This document shows, piece by piece, positions 11,178 to 21,826 of a stretch of DNA of 64,000 nucleotides. The stretch's first letter is position 1. Each line of letters begins with the position of its first letter. The stretch is from Vespa crabro. Lineage: Eukaryota > Arthropoda > Insecta > Hymenoptera > Vespidae. A model generated the notes under the pieces. It was not told where the DNA came from, did not search any database, and was given only the letters and a program-made list of their open reading frames with translations. The stretch covers positions 19,363,403 to 19,427,402 of the forward strand of contig NC_060955.1 of NCBI RefSeq assembly GCF_910589235.1. The letters are read 5' to 3'. The position numbers were made by a program, and so were the translations under genes.

Positions 11178-12386
11178 AAGGAGATAAGAAGAGAGAACTG
11201 GTCGCGAGAACATTGCTCGTAGAATTCCGAACAGGAAGAGGACCAAAAGGAAGTCAATGCAGACAGACGGTAAAATAATGCAATTTATAACTATATTATG
11301 CATCGTAATCACACAATCTCTCTCTCTCTCTCTTTCCCTGTATTTTGCTTTAGTGATGAATTCGAAGGAATTCATAGTTAAATGCTAAGAATTTAAATAT
11401 TCATCTATGTCTCGTTTGTATTAATCGTCTATACATTCTTGTTTGATAATAAATAAAATAATTAAAATAAAATTACAATGAAATAATAATAATAAAATAA
11501 TTTTGAGAGAAGAAGATATTGACTTTATGCAAATAATAATAATTTTCTATGACGTAGCTAAGGGAAATAGCAATAAATATTACATTATTACCTTAGAACC
11601 TAGCGATATTTAATATTGAAATATTTGTTTGTAAAATCAATAGAATCCCATTTAGAATGAAACATCCAGTATATAATAAATCGATTGTTTTCTTCATTAT
11701 CGTACTTCCTTTCTCCTTTTTTTTTTTCTTTCACTTTTTGTCATCTCATCGGCAAATGAAAATTCAGATCTCACAAAGTTTTAAAGTTTCCGCTGTTATG
11801 TCAATTAAGATTCATGAAGTGATTAATTTCCTAGATTTCCCAGGAAATTATTTTTTTTGTGAATTGTAATTTTTTGAAAATAAAAAACAATAAAAAAGAA
11901 GTAGAAAAAGAAGAAGTAATATTGGAAAAATTGCAAAAGTTGTAAGCCAACGTTCATAATAGTTGGATAATACGAGACTAATATATATTGATTAATATAT
12001 AAATCGTGATATTTTACGAAAGAGAATTAGTAAGCTTATGGCATTGTGATTACATGTAAGTAGACATTTGTCCAATTTTCAATGCTTAAACAAATATATC
12101 ATTGTTAAAGATCCTTAGTGATAAAAGTGACAAGAAAGAAAAATAAGCAAAAAGAACGAGTACTTTGAGAAAGAACGATTACATTAAATTTCACAACGCA
12201 GACTATACTAGCATAGATATTAGTAATTTAATCTGTTAATGAGGCTATTTAAATGATTAGCTACGTAAATGACTGCGGAGTTTACGACAATGTAATAAAA
12301 AAGCAAAGAAGGGCCAGTCGTTGAATCGTCGTTTCTGCGTTGGTCCAACGAAGGATTAGTGAATCTTTCTAATCGTGTTTGCACGT

Positions 12387-12391
<5 letters not shown>

Positions 12392-12434
<43 letters not shown>

Positions 12435-12446
12435 TTCTCTCTCTCT
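12392..12446. repeat. (CT)n microsatellite
   Basis: Fifteen pure CT units are followed by CTGT- and TTT-interrupted units. Confidence 0.9.
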
Positions 12447-14413
12447 TTTCGTGGTTTTTTACACACGCGGATACCGTTTTATCAAGACGAACCATCTGTC
12501 GTCGTCATTCGAACCGATTACGAAATCACGCCCGCATGCCGCAGCCTTAAAACCAATTAAGACACCGGCGATCAAATTATTCGAACGTGCCGCTCCTTTG
12601 ACGTCGCCGTGCCGCCTCTATGGTAACACAATTTCTTTTTTTATAGATTTTAAATATTAGCGTGCGTGCACGAGTATATCGACTTTATATATTATATTGC
12701 TAGAATGAAATACGGAAGTAAAATTTCTCTAAAAGCACTTAGTATCGTTACATTAAATCGGTTATTGGAAAATTAACGCAACTTTATGTTCGTTCATCGA
12801 TCCATAGCATTTGAGTCAATAAAAATAGATAAGAGATTTTCAAGGGTGACTGGAGATCGAAGTTATCGTAAAGTGGTAATTGTAAATATCGTTATTATAG
12901 CAACGTTAACCGCGTTAGAGCAAAACATTAAGATTTCGGTCGAACGAAACTTTTAAGGAGGACGGACGGTGACTTTTGTAGATGGACGCGCTACATCGAG
13001 GCGGATTCCTTTGAAAGAGGAGTAGCAACACGTGGATTTATTAAACGTTGAACGATGCGTAGTACATCAAAGCGGGTATTATTAGGTTGTGACATGGTTG
13101 GACGAAAATAGAGCCTCCCTCGCTCTCGTACGTTCCTTCTAGTACGTATCTTCGTCCATATATTCGTCCATCCATCCATCCGTCCGTCAGTTCGTCCCTA
13201 CGTTTCAAATTTCTACGGATATCTCGCCGAGCTATGGAGTTTCCGACGAGAACGGAGTCTGTGAATCATCGCGCTTCTTATGTACCTCCTCTTTATCGTC
13301 ATTCTAATTCATCTCCTTCGTCTTCTCCAAGGTGGTTCATACTCCATAACGAAACGAACAGATTTCCGGACATTCAACATTTTCTAACGCAATATTTAGA
13401 CGTGTAATATAAAAATAATTATCGACGTACGATATTTTATATTTTAATAAAGACACATATTTAATAAATCAATATAAATTATAAGCATGTTTCCTCGTTA
13501 TATACCTATCGAATTCGCGTTCTATTCGATGCTTAAAAAATATCACGACGTTTAAGTGTCCATCGATGTCTCTCGACGGCGGAAGGAGAACGTTCGATTA
13601 TTAACCAAGAAGCTATTCGCATATCAATTTTCTGTCTACTAATTCTATTATTTACGAGCGATAACCTCAACGAAAATATATTTATATTCCCCATTTTATT
13701 GCCATGGTCTATAAAGACTTTAAAATATTTATAATGACGTATGGTTGTATTTTTCGTAACGACTTTATAAATTCGTAAACACGTTTCTGTGACGAAATTC
13801 GGATTTTAATTGACTGAAAGTTTTTTTGTTCGATCGTTTGTATATATTCGACCGTGAATTTTCACGATATTGTATATGTAGATAAATCGAAACGAAAGAA
13901 CTATTTACGACGTGTTCGATCGATTACCGGGATCGACATTATTATACATCGTTGATGTCTCCTCGACGAATCCTCTTTCTTTCTTTCATTCCTTATCTCC
14001 ACTTAACTGATTAATATACTCGTAGCTCCTATAATAGATATCGATAAGATCTAAGTTCACGGTAAAAATCTTTTTCATAGATGCAAACGAGGAATGGCGC
14101 GCGCGGCATTAATTAGCATCAACGCCGCTTAAGTTTCCTACTTGATTCTAGTTGCGTAAAAGCATTTAAAGGAACGCGTATACGATGTCAGCCTCTAACT
14201 CGAAATGAAATATATCAAAGAAAATAGTAGAAATCAAATAATTCGATTAATTGAATCGTAGCGATTCGTTACTTCGAGGTTGTTTATCAAATGCGTTGTA
14301 GTAGCAAGATATTAGAACGTAATCGTAATTGGAATACTTCGTAGAAGCATCGCTTTATTTATAATGCGACAGGAAGAAGCAACGTAAGTTTCCCTGGAGT
14401 GTAATTTCTTTTT

Positions 14414-14414
<1 letters not shown>

Positions 14415-14450
<36 letters not shown>

Positions 14451-14473
14451 CTGTCTCTCTCTCTCTCTCTCTC
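14415..14473. repeat. Compound (CT)n(ATCT)4(CT)n microsatellite
   Basis: Four ATCT units with a CTGT variant are embedded between two CT blocks. This is the one clear compound locus with CT on both sides. Confidence 0.85.
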
Positions 14474-14951
14474 GTTACCATTCTCGCATTCGCCAACTCG
14501 TACGATCCACATTATACGAATGCAATTTATTATTTGCCTGCGAGCGGCCGTGCACTGGACCGAAATGAGATGACAGAGACGTTAACGAGAACAAAAGTAG
14601 CCGAGTTTTACCTGGCATTTCGTATTACCCGCGTTTCTTCTTATCCAAAACGATGATCCAGGAGATGACTCGAGATTGCTTACCGTGATCCACTTGATCG
14701 ACCGTGAATAAATTCGCGTATATATCTATATATTATGTAGATACATGCTATACCGTATACAGGTTGTTTCGTTCTACGGTCGTTTACGATCTTTTTAGGC
14801 ATTACCGATACTGCGATAAAAAGAAAAAAAAAAAAAAATTCTTTAAATGAAAATTCATAAGTAACACGGTCGTCAATAAATTGCAAATGTATAAATTACA
14901 AGAATATTATATCTTCGATTGAAAAATCGAGATAATCTTCGTTCCTTATAA

Positions 14952-14980
14952 CATCATCATCATCATCATCATCATCATCA
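14952..14980. repeat. (ATC)n trinucleotide repeat
   Basis: Nearly ten uninterrupted ATC units in AT-rich sequence. Confidence 0.9.
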
Positions 14981-16315
14981 TATAATTTTTTCCATTGTAA
15001 ATATCTCCTTGAAAGAAATTAAATGATCTAAGATCTAAGATGCACTTCATCAATAAAACCGTTGGGAAAATTATTTTTAATGTAAAAAATCGATCCCTTT
15101 CCGTTGGTTAATACATTTTCACTTATCTATTCGCACGAGAATTCAAAGCGACTTTTGATTTCTTCTATGAAATAAAAGTATAGATTGATACACCTAGAGT
15201 TCCTTCTTTATCTTTCTCGACGAAAGATGACGTGGAGGAAGAGAGTAGGAATAAAAAAAGAAAATAAAATCAACGACAATCTCAATGTCTCTCGTTCCTT
15301 TTAGCTTCGCGCCTCGTTCAATCTCCTTCGCTTTCTCTCTCTCTCTCTCTCTTCCTTTCGATCTTGCGTCCAATCGCAACTCATAACGCGCGAGTTAACG
15401 CCATTTCTCTCTATCCTTTTCTTCCTTATTACGGGTGGATTGGCAAAGGGGCGAAGGTAGAAAAAAAGAAAAGTAGGTGAGGTGGTGGAAAAGATGGGAG
15501 AGAAAGGGAGTGCGGATTCAACGCAGATATATCAATCCAAGTCCGTATGAATCTCGTTGACAGGCTTAAGGCTTGCGGCGTGAACGAGTCCTGAAGGTGT
15601 CCTGGACAGATGCGATTCCACCTGAAAGGGACGCTACGCGTATCAGGACTGTACGTGCTCGCACGTTGAATTAGGTGGAAAGGCAAACAAGACGTTTCTC
15701 TACTCGTTTATACCGTCGAAACGAAGGGACGTGATGTCAAGTTACGACCATTAATAAGGCGAACTGTGAATTGAGTATTTTCTTTTCTTTCTTCTCTTCT
15801 TTTTTTCTTTCTTTTTTTTTTTCTTTGTTTTTCTTTTCTCATTCTCATCGCGAAGTGATTACATACGAGATTTCAAATCATTTTCTATTTTACAATATCG
15901 ATATAATTTATTATTATTTTCTTATATATTCCGTTTTATTTATTCCTTTTCTTTTTTTTTTAGGGGAGCGGAGGGGATGGGGGAAGTTTTCGTAGCAGAG
16001 ATCACGTACGAATTAACAACGTGGAATGAGAAGAGAGTATCGTATCGGAAACAAGGAAGCTTCGTGATATACGATTAAAAAACTCATTTTCGTTGCACCT
16101 TGCGTGTAGCCGGCCACGCCTGTTAAATTATATTTTTCCAAATAGCTCAGGGTCACGCCCATCCGTTAAGCTCATATTCGATCTTTCCGGTATTCGATTC
16201 TCTTCGCTTGTATTTCCTGTTATGTATGTCTGATACCAACGATCAAATATAAAAGATAGAAAGAATAAAACATGAAAATTCATTATGTATTCATCGATGC
16301 GATTATGATGTTAGA

Positions 16316-16588
16316 ATGTTTTTTATGAAAATCATAATTTTAAAATACGACGAGACACGTGAATTTATTAATAAACATTCGGTCATTGCTCAGGATATCG
16401 TTCGAAACAAACTCACCTCGTTATACGTTGTAAGACGAAAGAGAAACGACAGGAAATTGACGGAAGAGTTACGAGCTTCTTATGACGAACACCAAGCGGT
16501 ACGCGCCACCTTTTCATTGTTCGCTTCGTTAAAAGCATTAGCACGGTCATTATTCTTAATTACCACGCACGCTCTGTCGTGCACGTAG
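16316..16588 (+). CDS. Small open reading frame, 90 codons from ATG, unknown
   Basis: The true ATG frame begins MFFMKIIILKYDETREF. Its middle is charged and non-repetitive (RRKRNDRKLTEELRASYDEH), and it ends near a hydrophobic ALARSLFLITTHAL before TAG. A possible donor GCG|GTACGC lies near residue 62, so a spliced first exon is one reading. No domain is recognised, the upstream is AT-rich, and no matching acceptor was found. Length is within chance expectation; the balanced composition is why it is listed. Confidence 0.18.
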   Translation: MFFMKIIILKYDETREFINKHSVIAQDIVRNKLTSLYVVRRKRNDRKLTEELRASYDEHQAVRATFSLFASLKALARSLFLITTHALSCT

Positions 16589-16784
16589 CTCTTCTCGAAT
16601 GGTACCGTGCGTCGAGTACTTACAGTTCGCCACTACGCAACACCGCCCTCCTTTGTACCTTACGATGCGACATTTTCGTTTTACTTTTAGCCTTTCCACG
16701 ATCATTATTTTACGACGTACAGATCGTTTCGAAAATAAGCTGACGTACGTTGAATAACAATGTGTCTCGAAGATATGAAAGGAA

Positions 16785-16830
16785 GAAAAAAAGAAAAAAA
16801 AAAAAAAAAAAAAAAAGAAAGGAAAAAGTA
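16785..16830. repeat. A-rich tract
   Basis: An A run of about 20 bases flanked by AAAG units. A second pure A22 run lies at 17284-17305 after ATTTATA. Either could be a worn retroposon tail, but no body is recognisable. Confidence 0.7.
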
Positions 16831-17616
16831 TTCATAAATATTTTCACTTTTAGGAAATAATTAGGAGATAAGAATTAAACTTAATTACGTGTATATCAAT
16901 TTTCAAATGTACAAAGAATTGCAATAGGCATTGCTATTTTTGTATTGAGTGCATAAATTCATTTGGTAACATATTACACATTTCGTCGCCTACGTACCTG
17001 TTGCTCTTACGTATCATTTATTTCTCCCTGACATACGTTCGTTTATTTTAAAAGTTGCTCGTGCAATAAATGACCGAGTAGTTCTAAGTTCTTAAAGCAA
17101 CTTTTAAAATTTTCCCACTGTCTCGACATAGATTGATCGCGATAACGATCGATCATACTTTTGAAAAATCGATTTCCAATTTGATATTTGCATATCTATT
17201 TACGTTGCTCTGTTGAGGAATGGAAAGTAAAACTGAAAGGACGTCTATAATGAGCTGTTTATTTTATCTTTATAAATATTTATAAAAAAAAAAAAAAAAA
17301 AAAAACGAGGAGGACGATTTATGCGAAGCACAGTATAGAGAAGTTCTCGATGAATGGATATCGCGTGAATGACCGAGGGAATAGCCTTAGGAAAGATTCA
17401 CTTGCATCCGTTGAAGCATGCGTGATCTAGAACGATCGTCTCGAAGCTCTCTAACGATCCTGCTCTTCTCTACTGTCTCCAAATGTTCGAAGGGATCGAC
17501 GTCTTTGTGATCTTTCGCCCGAGGTATGCATAAATACATTGAAAACAAAAAGAAAACGAAGAAGAAGGAAAGAGATAGCGAGTCGGGATACTGAGGGTAG
17601 AGTGAAAACGAGAAGG

Positions 17617-17652
<36 letters not shown>

Positions 17653-18500
17653 AGAGAGAGAAAAGAGAAAGAGAAAAGGGGGGCATAGCAAGTGGAAAGT
17701 GGCAAGCCACCGTTATCGACCGGCCGAAAACGCGCCGCCTCGAGGCTCAATATGCAAACGATGCTTTAAAACGGGATATTTGTGTTTCGCGCGCTCTTCG
17801 CTGCGTACAACACACGCATACATAATGATTACGCATCAACACACGCGTATACTTTGCTCGGTAGATATACGTATGTACGCCCCTGTCATAAGTGGCTCCG
17901 TTCCGTATTTTACTCGAAACTTCACTCACTTTCGACGTAACACCATACTCCGAGCCGGTATTAGCTTCGACCATCTGGACCACACTGGATAAAGAAAGAA
18001 AGTTTCTCTCTCTCTCTCTCTTTCTCTTTCTTTCTCTTGCTTGTTCGCTTACTCTCTCGTGTGAGTCCATCGTGCGAGTCCATCGCTCGGGGATAAAAGT
18101 TGCAAAAGCTTTTTTCGATTCCGACCGCGGATCAAAGTGGCGGTAGGATAGAAATAACTATGGTAAGGTTCGAGTTACTAGCGTTATCTCGTTTCTATCG
18201 TCTCGCTACGTTAGTGGTAATAATACGGAATCGTTACGATCAAACTAATACAATATCTAACGAATATAAAATAGTAAAAATCTTCCTAATTAACTTCCAC
18301 CATAAATTATTCAGCCATCGGCAGGATTTTCTTCCTTTAGAGATGGTACCTCTTAAGCGGGTTTTGCAGTAAACCGCGTAGGCGTGAAAGCTTAGCCGCA
18401 ACAGGTAGAGCGTGAATAATCAACTTCGTGGCGGAAGCGGTGCATAGAAGAGAACTAATATATAGCTTCTACCTTGATTCTACTGCTATAGTTCTCTCAT
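16831..18500. other. Noncoding stretch
   Basis: Single-copy AT-rich DNA to 17610, a GA microsatellite at 17620-17695, a CT block at 18006-18050, and a CG-richer segment around 17700-17990. Frames across 17387-18070 are dominated by the GA repeat. Nothing convincing as an exon. Confidence 0.5.
17620..17695. repeat. (GA)n microsatellite
   Basis: Pure GA to about 17648, then GA/GAAA mixtures. Confidence 0.9.
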
Positions 18501-18518
18501 CGGGGTATTAGAAAATCT

Positions 18519-18836
18519 TCACGGGCAAGTACCACCTTGGCGCGTAGCCGTGAGCTCTCGTAGAAAAATCATCCTTTCCGGGGGGTGGAGATGAGTAAGA
18601 ACGAAATTGCGGACTCCGTTATGGACTATCGGTACCGCGATATGTATATATACTGACCAATGGAGAATATCCGATCCACTTTGGTAAGATGTTGCATTAT
18701 ATACTACTAAGTGGCCTTTGAAATGTAGTCTGGCGGAAGTACGATAAGTGGGCGCGTCAGTATATCGGATAGAACGTTCGAAAAGAGACTTGAATCGATT
18801 ATATTCCTCTTTGGTATACTTGAATACTTCAAGCAT
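18519..18836 (-). CDS. 105-codon minus-strand open reading frame, unknown
   Basis: One of the longest non-repetitive frames with a true ATG. It starts MLEVFKYTKEEYNRFKSLFE, continues with a mixed region (YRTSARLHFKGHLVVYN) and ends LRELTATRQGGTCP before TGA. Composition is balanced, with aromatic, charged and aliphatic residues evenly spread and no microsatellite inside. No signal peptide, membrane helix or known motif is visible. No AATAAA is evident shortly after the stop. About this length can arise by chance in 64 kb, so it may be a random frame, a relic of a mobile-element ORF, or a real small gene or exon. Confidence 0.25.
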   Translation of the reverse strand: MLEVFKYTKEEYNRFKSLFERSIRYTDAPTYRTSARLHFKGHLVVYNATSYQSGSDILHWSVYIHIAVPIVHNGVRNFVLTHLHPPERMIFLRELTATRQGGTCP

Positions 18837-18946
18837 TAAACCAAGTATTTATGTATATAAAAGTGGAATGAAGATAAATGAAACTTCCACGAACTTTGAA
18901 ATTATTATTTTAGCACGCAGAAAGGATTTTGCTATTACAATTGGAA

Positions 18947-19646
18947 ATGACCTTTCGTTGCTTCTTAACGGAGGTAGAAAAAAAGAAAAGAAATGATAGA
19001 AGCCTCGGGGTAGAACATTCGAAGGAAGCGAACAAACGCGAGAGAAAGGGTTGCTCTATATATAAGAGACTCGTAGCCTCGGGCACGACTTCGGCTACCA
19101 ACGTTCCCTCTTACGAAAAAGCAGCGGGGAATCGAGTACCGGCTGGAGAAGAAGAAGAAGAAGAAGAAGAAGAAGAAGAAGAAGAAGAAGAAGAAGAAGA
19201 AGAAGAAGAAGAGGTAGAAGAAGAAGAAGGAGCAAAAGAAGAGGAGGAGAAGAAAGAAGAAAAGGCAGAAGCAGGACAAGGAGGTAAGAAGAGTGCGAGG
19301 ATGGGACGTCCATCTCATCCATCCTCCTACCGTAGCCTCGTTCTTGCTTCTCCTAATGATAGCGTGCGCTGGCTCCCTCGATGCACCGGACAAACTCGGC
19401 AGAGCGGCAGCAGCGGCGGCAACGGCAATGGCAGTAGGAACAACAACAACAACAACAACAACAACGGCGGTGCACGCCAACGAAGCGACGATGCAGGCGA
19501 AGCTAACTACCAGAGCACGCCTCCGCCTCCTCCGTGCACTAAAACATTACCACGCCGGCAGCGTCGGCTGCCGTTGCGGCTACCTTCTAGGGTATCATCC
19601 GAGCCACGTATGGGAGCCCTAAGTGCTATTTCCAGGGACTCGTCTC

Positions 19647-19696
<50 letters not shown>

Positions 19697-19894
19697 TTCT
19701 CTTTCTCTTTCGTTTCTTCTCGCTTCTTTGCGTGGGGTGGGGGTCCAAAGCAGAGCCACCCTCTTCCCTCGGTCCTTTCCTCCGGCTCTCGGAACCTTAC
19801 CTCACTCTTCTTTCATCCTCCATCTTCATCTTCTTCCTTCTCCCTTACTTTGTGTTTCTCTTCCATCGGTTGCCACGAAGAGAAAAGAAGATAG
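18947..19894 (+). CDS. Longest open frame from ATG (315 codons), low-complexity, possibly part of an unknown gene
   Basis: Read from ATG 18947 it has a charged N-terminal part, a Glu tract encoded by (GAA)n near residues 67-90, an Asn run from (AAC)n near 165-173, a TPPPPP stretch, and finally Ser-Leu repeats from (CT)n before TAG. Transcription from the TATA-like box at 19057 would make the ATG at 19301 (MGRPSHPSSYRSL) the first one, leaving 197 codons. A strong donor GAG|GTAAGA lies at 19283/19284, so sequence left of it may instead be a 5' UTR exon. An overlapping frame (19293-19622) carries the signal-peptide-like TVASFLLLLMIACAG. The microsatellites explain much of the openness. Confidence 0.2.
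19057..19066 (+). promoter_or_regulatory. TATA-box-like core promoter candidate
   Basis: TATATATAAG is followed by a GC- and CG-richer stretch with no ATG until 19301. A start site would fall around 19087-19095. Spacing, the composition change and the downstream GTAAGA donor at 19284 fit a first exon. No initiator or downstream element is certain. Confidence 0.25.
19146..19212. repeat. (GAA)n trinucleotide repeat
   Basis: About 22 GAA units, then impure GAA/GAG to about 19260. Read in frame it is a poly-Glu tract. A homopurine/homopyrimidine mirror repeat able to form triplex DNA. Confidence 0.95.
19439..19465. repeat. (AAC)9 trinucleotide repeat
   Basis: Nine AAC units, reading as poly-Asn or poly-Thr depending on frame. 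Confidence 0.9.
19649..19712. repeat. (CT)n microsatellite
   Basis: CT units with TTT interruptions; the source of the Ser-Leu tails in frames crossing it. Confidence 0.9.
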
Positions 19895-20457
19895 GACGAT
19901 TTCAGCGAGACCCGTGATTACCCATTGAGGGTGGAATTCATTACACCGAGAAAGATCCACTATGATATTTTCCTCTTCTATTTCTACCCATATTCCATCA
20001 CGACTTCTCTACGCTCATTGTAAGAAATTTAATGACGAGATAATTGTCCCGGACCAGTCTCGATATACTTAGTTACGAGAGTGTAAACGACCTTTTTTCA
20101 ACGAACACTCTTCGAAATAAAATTTCTTTGAATATTATCTCGTAGTAAACTCGCCGATGATCATTTAAGAATGATCTTCCTCTCGAGTAGAAATACTCGA
20201 ACGATCGAGTTAAAAAAGTCCAATGAAAAACATTCGAAAGAACGTAAGAAAGACGGTGGACGTAAACTCTGGAAATATCTCTCTCGCATGGAACGTCATT
20301 AAACCTCGACGGAGCAAAAAGCGCGAGCAAAAGTCTTGCAGAAAATGCGATAAGGGACGGACGGATGAGTGGGAGGCGAGGGAAAGGGACGCGCCCACGG
20401 TCGTTTGGAATTGAAATTCAATTTCACAGAGAACCAGAGTCCAGTGTGTGCCGCGTG

Positions 20458-20458
<1 letters not shown>

Positions 20459-20501
<43 letters not shown>

Positions 20502-20532
20502 TCTCGTTCTTTCTCTCTCACTCTCTCTCTTT
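20459..20532. repeat. (CT)n microsatellite
   Basis: Twenty pure CT units to 20498, then imperfect CT to 20532. Confidence 0.9.
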
Positions 20533-20655
20533 CCCACCTACTCAAGGTACCGCTCGTCTTCTCCATCTTCTTCCTTTCATCCTTTTTTCGCGTTGGTTCT
20601 CCGGGCGGGGTTTTTGCCGGCAAGTCTGAGAGAACGCGGCTCGTTCACCGGCTCC

Positions 20656-20670
20656 ACTCTCTCTTTCTCT

Positions 20671-20731
<61 letters not shown>
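20656..20731. repeat. (CT)n microsatellite
   Basis: Imperfect CTTT lead-in, then pure CT from about 20678 to 20731. About 160 bases after the previous CT block and on the same strand. Confidence 0.9.
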
Positions 20732-20733
<2 letters not shown>

Positions 20734-20769
20734 CTTGGCGTGCAGTAGAGGAGAACGACGCTCGTACGT

Positions 20770-21180
20770 GACAACGATAATCAGCGAGTTAAGTGGGGTT
20801 TAATTTTCTTTGGCGCGGGCGGTGGAGAGAGGTAAACTCGAGGAGAGATGCTGGTGGTGGTTCGAAAGTCGATGGAGAGGGTGCCGTTAATGGTGATGGT
20901 GGTGGAAGGGAAGGGAAATGCGTGTATACACCTGCCAAGAAACACAGAGGCTCGTACACGGCATAGGCGGACCTTGCGGTCTCGGAGAAAGAGAGCGAAC
21001 GCGCCGAGGCCCCTCGACGGGGCCCATCGAGGCCCTCGTCGAGAGACACAAGAACGTACGGAGAACGCCCGCGCCACCTGTAATTGGGTCCAATCATCGT
21101 GGTTCTCATACGGACGTGGTTTCTACCTACACGTATCTACAAGCTCGTCCGGGTTCCTTGCGTGGAAGCACCTGGTCGAC
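20770..21180. other. CG-rich island
   Basis: About 400 bases clearly richer in G, C and CG dinucleotides than anything nearby (for example GAGGCCCCTCGACGGGGCCC around 21010). It is open in three frames at once: 106 and 98 codons on minus, 163 on plus. Between CT microsatellites, such an island may be a promoter/5' UTR or a coding exon. The several open frames follow from the composition and do not by themselves indicate coding. Confidence 0.45.
20789..21109 (-). CDS. 106-codon minus-strand frame in the CG-rich island, unknown
   Basis: True ATG at 21109, beginning MRTTMIGPNYRWRGRSPYVL and continuing SLDEGLDGPRRG and SETARSAYAVYEPLCFLA. Third codon positions are mostly G or C. A good donor GGCAG|GTGTAT falls at 20932/20931, so the coding part may stop at 20932 as a first exon; beyond it the frame is Pro/Ser-rich. 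The competing plus-strand frame (20848-21339) is Arg/Thr-rich and ends in a CT repeat, which I find less protein-like. No domain is recognised. Confidence 0.22.
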   Translation of the reverse strand: MRTTMIGPNYRWRGRSPYVLVSLDEGLDGPRRGASARSLSFSETARSAYAVYEPLCFLAGVYTHFPSLPPPSPLTAPSPSTFEPPPASLLEFTSLHRPRQRKLNPT

Positions 21181-21218
21181 GACGTTCGACATCGATCTCC
21201 TCTTTGGCTTTGTGTCTT

Positions 21219-21221
<3 letters not shown>

Positions 21222-21261
<40 letters not shown>
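21222..21261. repeat. (CT)n microsatellite
   Basis: Twenty pure CT units, flanked by TTTC variants from 21218 to 21276. Confidence 0.9.
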
Positions 21262-21267
<6 letters not shown>

Positions 21268-21435
21268 CTCTCTCTTTTGTTCTTTCTTCGTTCCATCGAA
21301 CTTGCGTGCTTCACCTTTCCTCGGTTTGCTTTCCTGTGAAAAACGTCGACATTGCGTGAGTTTTTTAATGGGAGAACGATGTAAGTTGAAAAATTTGTTT
21401 AAATTTAGACTAGAGGTTAAAGTTTTTTACGTTTC

Positions 21436-21570
21436 CTATAAAATCAATAAGAATTGTTTTTTGTTTTTTTTTTTGTTTTTTTTTCCTGTTTTTTTTCTTT
21501 TAATTGGTACTGGAAAACAAATGATTCCGAGAATGAGAGTTGCTGAACGGAGCGTATGTACAGGAGCCAT
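21436..21570 (-). CDS. Minus-strand start with signal-peptide-like N-terminus, unknown
   Basis: ATG at 21570 in a good context (GCGACATGGCT) gives MAPVHTLRSATLILGIICF, a short basic/polar start and a hydrophobic core as in a signal peptide. After about residue 24 the frame runs into a Lys/Asn-rich stretch from A/G repeats and is probably not genuine. A first exon would need a donor near 21500; only a weak CCA|GTACCA is present. The 21530-21670 block is GC-richer than its flanks, as in a conserved exon or element. Confidence 0.15.
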   Translation of the reverse strand: MAPVHTLRSATLILGIICFPVPIKRKKTGKKNKKKNKKQFLLIL

Positions 21571-21699
21571 GTCGCATCTCCCGGAGGCAGGTGCCTCACC
21601 TCTTTCGCCTTGCCTATCGCAGTGCCTATGCCACGTTGAACAAAGGATAAGAACGTCCAAGTATGATTAACAATACCAGTACAATGGACAGATATTATT

Positions 21700-21794
21700 T
21701 CATTTTGGTTATTGTCACTTTGAATTTTGATTATAATTATTTTCGCTTTGCTCTAACAGCTCCTTCTAGCGTCTAATTCATTTCAGTAGAAAAG

Positions 21795-21826
<32 letters not shown>

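Larger units (their letters stand above)
10120..16300. other. Noncoding stretch
   Basis: AT-rich sequence with CT, GA, TATC and CAT microsatellites and T- or A-rich tracts. Open frames are repeats (10718-11375 is a GATA/GA locus read as Ser-Leu-Tyr). A CG-rich patch near 14095-14160 holding ATTAATTAGC could be a conserved regulatory element. Otherwise nothing gene-like is visible. Confidence 0.55.

Noticed and set aside
10725..11375. 216-codon minus-strand frame
   Set aside because: Built from GATA/GA and GA repeats with single-copy linkers; no conserved-looking block.
20918..21670. 250-codon plus-strand frame
   Set aside because: It crosses a CT microsatellite and two compositionally different blocks; the openness follows from high GC and the repeat.
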